A stretch of 37,013 bases of DNA, taken from positions 1-37,013 of the forward strand of contig NZ_JADPVH010000040.1 in assembly GCF_026932795.1 (NCBI RefSeq), in the 5' to 3' direction. The DNA comes from Paenarthrobacter sp. Z7-10. GTDB taxonomy: Bacteria > Actinomycetota > Actinomycetes > Actinomycetales > Micrococcaceae. The position numbers were made by a program, and so were the translations under genes. The notes under the pieces are model-generated. The model did no database searches and was not told where the DNA came from. It worked only from the letters and a program-made list of their open reading frames with translations. Shown here one piece after another: positions 33,923 to 37,013 of this stretch; position 1 is the first letter of the stretch, and the number at the start of each line of letters is the position of its first letter.

Positions 33923-34620
33923 GACGCCTCCTCAAGGACCTCGTTGTCAATACGGCCATCGCTCATCCTGATCACGCGGTCCGCGGCCGCGACGACGTCC
34001 CGGCTGTGGGTCACCAGCAAAATGGCGCATCCCCGGTCGGCATGCCGACGCAGCAGCGCCAACAACCGGCGGCCTGTCTCCGCGTCAAGTTCCCCCGTTG
34101 GTTCATCGGCCAGCAACAGTTCCGGCCCGTTGGCCAGGGCGACGGCGAGACCGGCTCTGGCGGTTTCCCCGCCGGAAAGTTCGCCGGGGTAGGCACCGGC
34201 ACGGTCGCCGAGTCCGAGGGATTCGAGGAGGACGGCCGCTTCGATCGATGTGGTGTCACTGAGTCGACGGATCAGCTGCACATTTTGCGTCACGGTCAGG
34301 TGAGCGAACAGGTTCTCGGATTGAAAAAGGACGCCGATATGTTTGGCCCGAAGTGCCGCCCGCTCTGTTTCCGGTCTTGAATTTATACGCTGGCCGAGGA
34401 TCCGGACGGTGCCGCCAGCCGGTTCATCCAGACCCGCCAGACACGCCAGCAGTGTGGATTTCCCGGAGCCTGAAGGACCGACGACGGCGACTATCTCACC
34501 GGCGGCGACGGAAAGGGAAACACCACGAAGGGCAAGCGTTTCCTCCTCACCGCTGCGGAAGAACCGATACAGCTCCTCTGCCTCCAGCACGGGCCCGGCC
34601 CACGCGGCTATTTCGTCCAT
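33919..34620 (-). CDS. ABC transporter ATPase (first of two)
   Basis: A 233-residue ATP-binding subunit: Walker [11 protein letters not shown]-loop LFQSENL, signature LSGGETARAGLA, Walker B LLLADEPTGELD and H-loop VTHSRD. The signature (GETARAG in place of GQQQRVA) departs from the MacB-type consensus more than its partner does, though the key LSGG is kept. The ATG at 34620 overlaps the lipoprotein stop by 13 bp. An open frame reaching 34992 is only the shadow of the lipoprotein gene. Two intact ATPases with one permease suggest a heteromeric ATPase pair or two uses of one permease. Confidence 0.9.
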   Translation of the reverse strand: MDEIAAWAGPVLEAEELYRFFRSGEEETLALRGVSLSVAAGEIVAVVGPSGSGKSTLLACLAGLDEPAGGTVRILGQRINSRPETERAALRAKHIGVLFQSENLFAHLTVTQNVQLIRRLSDTTSIEAAVLLESLGLGDRAGAYPGELSGGETARAGLAVALANGPELLLADEPTGELDAETGRRLLALLRRHADRGCAILLVTHSRDVVAAADRVIRMSDGRIDNEVLEEAS

Positions 34621-35216
34621 CGGAACGATCCGCTGACCTTGGCCCACGGATCCACGTTGTCCGCTCCCTTGGCGCCGGCCAGGGTCAGTGCTGCAATTGT
34701 CCCGTGGCTGAAGAACAGGTATCGTTCGAAGGCCTGTGTGAGGCTTTTGTGTGTCACGGCGTCCGGCGCCGAGCTCCCGGTGTAGGTGATCAGGATCCCG
34801 CTGCCACCGTTGCGCTTGAACGGCGCGACGTTCAGCAGGGAAAAATCGGGCACGGAGGCCGCCAAGGCAGGAACCTGTGTCGCTCCAACGGACTGCACCG
34901 TTGGTGCCGACGGGGTGTGACTTTCCTGGACGGAGATACTGTTGAGCTTTTCCGTGAAGGTCAAGGAATTTGCTTTGCGGACCTCCGCCCACCCCTCCGG
35001 AACCTGCAGCGTGTAATCACCCGAGGGCGCTCCAGCTTTGATGTAAGCCTGATTATCAGGAATGTCTCCGGCGGGATTGACCTCTGGGACGGGCGACGAC
35101 GACGGCGCGGCAGGATGCGGTGCGGACGGTTGCGATCCGGCGGAACAGCCACTCAGAGCTCCGGCGACGACGACAGATACAGTGATGATCCGCAGAGCAC
35201 TACGATGGGTTTGCAT
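34608..35216 (-). CDS. lipoprotein of an ABC-transporter operon (PsbP/LpqN-like fold)
   Basis: A 202-residue precursor with a lipobox: hydrophobic helix then ALSGC, lipid-modified Cys24. A Pro/Ser-rich linker (25-50) precedes a domain with GDYTLQVPEGWAEV, SLTFTEKLNSISV and a final VDPWAKVSGSFRW, resembling PsbP/DUF1795/LpqN-type domains. It is exposed on the outer membrane face and probably works with the ABC module as ligand binder or regulator. The ATG has GGAGG about five bases upstream. First gene of the operon: lipoprotein, ATPase, ATPase, permease. Probable promoter at 35249-35254. Confidence 0.8.
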   Translation of the reverse strand: MQTHRSALRIITVSVVVAGALSGCSAGSQPSAPHPAAPSSSPVPEVNPAGDIPDNQAYIKAGAPSGDYTLQVPEGWAEVRKANSLTFTEKLNSISVQESHTPSAPTVQSVGATQVPALAASVPDFSLLNVAPFKRNGGSGILITYTGSSAPDAVTHKSLTQAFERYLFFSHGTIAALTLAGAKGADNVDPWAKVSGSFRWTK

Positions 35217-35248
35217 GGGAACCTCCGGTCAGGAATGCAGTTGTCACC

Positions 35249-35254
35249 AGCCTA
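35249..35254 (-). promoter_or_regulatory. -10 element for the lipoprotein-ABC operon
   Basis: On the - strand TAGGCT matches TANNNT, about 33 bp before the ATG. The 17-bp-distant -35 is not a good match, which suits an activated promoter with the direct repeats further upstream. Confidence 0.35.
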
Positions 35255-35281
35255 GGGAAATCACAGTTAGCCCCTGGCTAC

Positions 35282-35299
35282 CGGAGGGTAAGCGGAGGG
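35282..35299. promoter_or_regulatory. 11-bp-spaced direct repeats, candidate response-regulator site
   Basis: CGGAGGG at 35282-35288 and 35293-35299, exactly 11 bp apart; on the - strand CCCTCCG twice. OmpR/PhoB-family regulators bind direct repeats of this pitch. The site is just upstream of the -35 region of the lipoprotein operon and 26 bp before the kinase ATG, so it could control both. Confidence 0.5.
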
Positions 35300-35324
35300 C
35301 AAACTCCGATGCCGGACGGCGTCC

Positions 35325-36608
35325 ATGAGGCGACGCATAGCCGTCTCCGCGGTCGCAAGCGCCACCCTAGCCATCTTGATCTTCCTCGTTCCGCTGGCTG
35401 CAGCCGTCGTGTCCCTCAATGTTGGCGCCGTAAGGTCTGACCTGGAACGGGAGGCGCTCAACGCAGCCCTCATGGTGGACCCCGCGTTTTCCACCCGCGA
35501 TGTTCCGGAAATGCCCGTCCCCGCGGCGGGCACTGAGCTGGGGCTCTATGACAGTACCGGGCATCTGCTCGCCGGAACCGGTCCACGGACGGCGGACGCC
35601 GCGACGGCGAAGATTCTGGGACTCAAGCCCGCCCCGGACAGCCCCGATTGGGTGGTAAGCGCGGTCGCCGTGACCGGGGCAGAGCAGACGACGGGTGCTA
35701 TCAGGGCCGCCGGCACGGTCGCCACCGTGTGGCAGCGGGTGGCCGCGATCTGGGCGATCCTCCTACTGGCCGGAACCTTGGCCGTCGCCGTTGCATGGCT
35801 CCTCGCCCGCCGATCAGCACGCCAGATCAGTGCTCCGATCGAACGGCTTGCCCAGGCTTCGGTGGACCTTGGCAACGGGGATTTCGACGTCCGGCTGCCC
35901 GAGACGGGTGTCGGGGAACTGGATCTGGCTGGAGCAGCGCTGCAATCAGCGGCCGCGAGCCTGGATGATCTGCTGACCCGTGAGCGGCTGCTCGCCTCCA
36001 ATGTTTCCCATCAACTGCGGACTCCGCTGGCGGGGCTGCGAGCCGTGCTGGAAGCGGCGCTGGCCGACCCGGCGACTGACCTGAGAATCGCCGTCGAACA
36101 CGCCATTGGCCACGCGGATGTGTTAAATTCCACCATCGATGATGTGATCGCGCTGACCAGGGGAAGCGCACCCCGCTGGCCGGCCGTGGATCTCACCCCG
36201 CTGCTCCATCGCGCAGCCGCTGGCTGGACTGCGGCATTGGCCGCTCGGTTACGCCCGCTGCGCGTGGAGATAAAAACCGCGCTGCCGCCGTCGTCCGTCG
36301 CTCCATCGGCGGTGATTCAGATTTTGGATGTGCTCCTGGACAACGCGCTCCAGCACGGCCTGGGCCCCGTGACCCTGACCGGGCGCTCGTCCGATGCTGC
36401 CATCGCCATTGATGTGGCGGACGACGGGGGCTCCATACCTGACGACAGCATCTTCGGCCGCGGTGTTTCCTTCAACGGCGGAAGCGGAGTTGGACTGGCC
36501 CTGGCCCGCCGTCTCGCCGAGGATCAGGGCGGCAGGCTGCTCTTGTCCCGCCGTACACCCTATACCCAATTCACGCTGCTGCTGCCGGTACGCGCCGACC
36601 ATCCCTGA
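35325..36608 (+). CDS. membrane sensor histidine kinase
   Basis: A 427-residue kinase with helices at about 10-32 and 138-162 flanking an extracytoplasmic sensor of about 105 residues. A HAMP-like linker follows (about 163-215). The H-box SNVSHQLRTPL gives phosphoacceptor His229, the N-box is LLDNALQHG, G1 is DVADDGG and G2 is GGSGVGLALARRLAEDQGG. All motifs look intact. It lies on the + strand like the response regulator at 29825 but on the other side of the transporter operon, divergent from it. GGACGG lies seven bases before the ATG. Confidence 0.92.
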   Translation: MRRRIAVSAVASATLAILIFLVPLAAAVVSLNVGAVRSDLEREALNAALMVDPAFSTRDVPEMPVPAAGTELGLYDSTGHLLAGTGPRTADAATAKILGLKPAPDSPDWVVSAVAVTGAEQTTGAIRAAGTVATVWQRVAAIWAILLLAGTLAVAVAWLLARRSARQISAPIERLAQASVDLGNGDFDVRLPETGVGELDLAGAALQSAAASLDDLLTRERLLASNVSHQLRTPLAGLRAVLEAALADPATDLRIAVEHAIGHADVLNSTIDDVIALTRGSAPRWPAVDLTPLLHRAAAGWTAALAARLRPLRVEIKTALPPSSVAPSAVIQILDVLLDNALQHGLGPVTLTGRSSDAAIAIDVADDGGSIPDDSIFGRGVSFNGGSGVGLALARRLAEDQGGRLLLSRRTPYTQFTLLLPVRADHP

Positions 36609-36708
36609 CGACAACGCGACCTCAGGCAGGTACTCGAATCCAGAGTTTGGCGACCGTAAGGCGAACCCCTGTCCGCGATATACCGCATAAGGCTCGGCTG
36701 GGTGGCCG

Positions 36709-37013
36709 TCAGCGTGGGCCGACGGGATGTGGGGGTTGACGTTCAGGTCTGCTGGAGAGTTGGAATACCCCGAAAACGGCTAGCGCGCCGGCGGCCACGA
36801 ACGTGGCAATGGCCCAGAGCGGAGCATGGGTTGCTTCGCCGAGCACGACGATGCCGATCGTGACGCCGACCATGGGGTCAATGACCGTTAGGCCGGCGAC
36901 CACGAGGTCGGGTGGGCCGGATGAGTACGCGGTTTGAACGAAGTATGAGCCCAATAACGCGGCCGCGATGATGCCAATCAGGCAGAGGAAGACCAGGCCG
37001 TCACCTGGGGCGA
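36709..37013 (-). CDS. DMT/EamA-type transporter, C-terminal part (cut by window edge)
   Basis: A - frame open from the window edge to a stop at 36709. The about 101 visible residues contain three predicted helices: FLCLIGIIAAALLGSYF, then GLTVIDPMVGVTIGIVVLGEA, then AIATFVAAGALAVFGVF. The VIDPM-VGVTIGIVVLGE pattern is typical of EamA/DMT permeases (usually about 300 residues with 10 helices). A polar tail rich in Pro/Arg ends the protein. The substrate cannot be told. It ends in the opposite direction to the kinase gene, with about 100 bp between. Confidence 0.7.
   Translation of the reverse strand, partial: APGDGLVFLCLIGIIAAALLGSYFVQTAYSSGPPDLVVAGLTVIDPMVGVTIGIVVLGEATHAPLWAIATFVAAGALAVFGVFQLSSRPERQPPHPVGPR

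Noticed and set aside
34621-34992. N-terminal extension of the first ABC ATPase
   Set aside because: It overlaps the lipoprotein gene in another frame and has no family similarity; the ATG at 34620 gives a standard ATPase.

Overview
The window reads as chromosomal DNA of a high-GC actinobacterium, most likely Micrococcaceae (Arthrobacter/Pseudarthrobacter-like). This is inferred from strong G/C third-position bias, frequent GTG starts, ATGA/GTGA gene overlaps, protein style and an actinobacterial IS1380-type element. No rRNA, tRNA or CRISPR array was seen, so the genus is inference.

Region 1 (1-3962, + strand) is a cassette of three secreted proteins: an Ig-repeat protein, a small exported protein with a SipW-like Tyr-Trp motif, and a 709-residue multi-repeat surface protein. 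It converges on region 2 (4519-11434, - strand), a Tad/Flp pilus operon in the order flp, tadE, tadG, cpaB, cpaE/tadZ, tadA, tadB, tadC. A prepilin peptidase is not in the window.

Region 3 (11435-14490) holds the pilus upstream region with repeated GTGAC half-sites, an apparently intact 1702-bp IS1380-family element with CTAG flanks set between two strong hairpins, a decayed gene tail and a DUF1345 membrane protein. Region 4 (14595-18370) has two convergent paralogous membrane-anchored alpha/beta-hydrolase esterases and a PAP2 phosphatase.

Region 5 (18593-25696, - strand) looks like a glycolate (or D-lactate) utilisation operon: LctP/GlcA permease, GlcD-type flavin oxidase, malate synthase G and GlcG-like protein. 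A TauE/SafE-type permease lies upstream, with a decayed gene fragment between. Region 6 (25966-28788) is a secreted fusion of a YncE-like propeller and a phosphoesterase. Region 7 (28789-29824) is poorly coding, with one or two small ORFs.

Region 8 (29825-36608) is a regulatory and export module. An OmpR-type response regulator and a histidine kinase, both on +, flank an oppositely oriented operon of lipoprotein, two different ABC ATPases and one large FtsX-type permease. An 11-bp-spaced direct repeat in the divergent promoter region is a candidate regulator site. The window ends in the C-terminal part of a DMT/EamA-type transporter.

Nothing here is certain to be a new system. The best candidates for novelty are the secreted cassette beside the Tad locus, the two-ATPase/one-permease module inside a split two-component system, and the paired membrane esterases.
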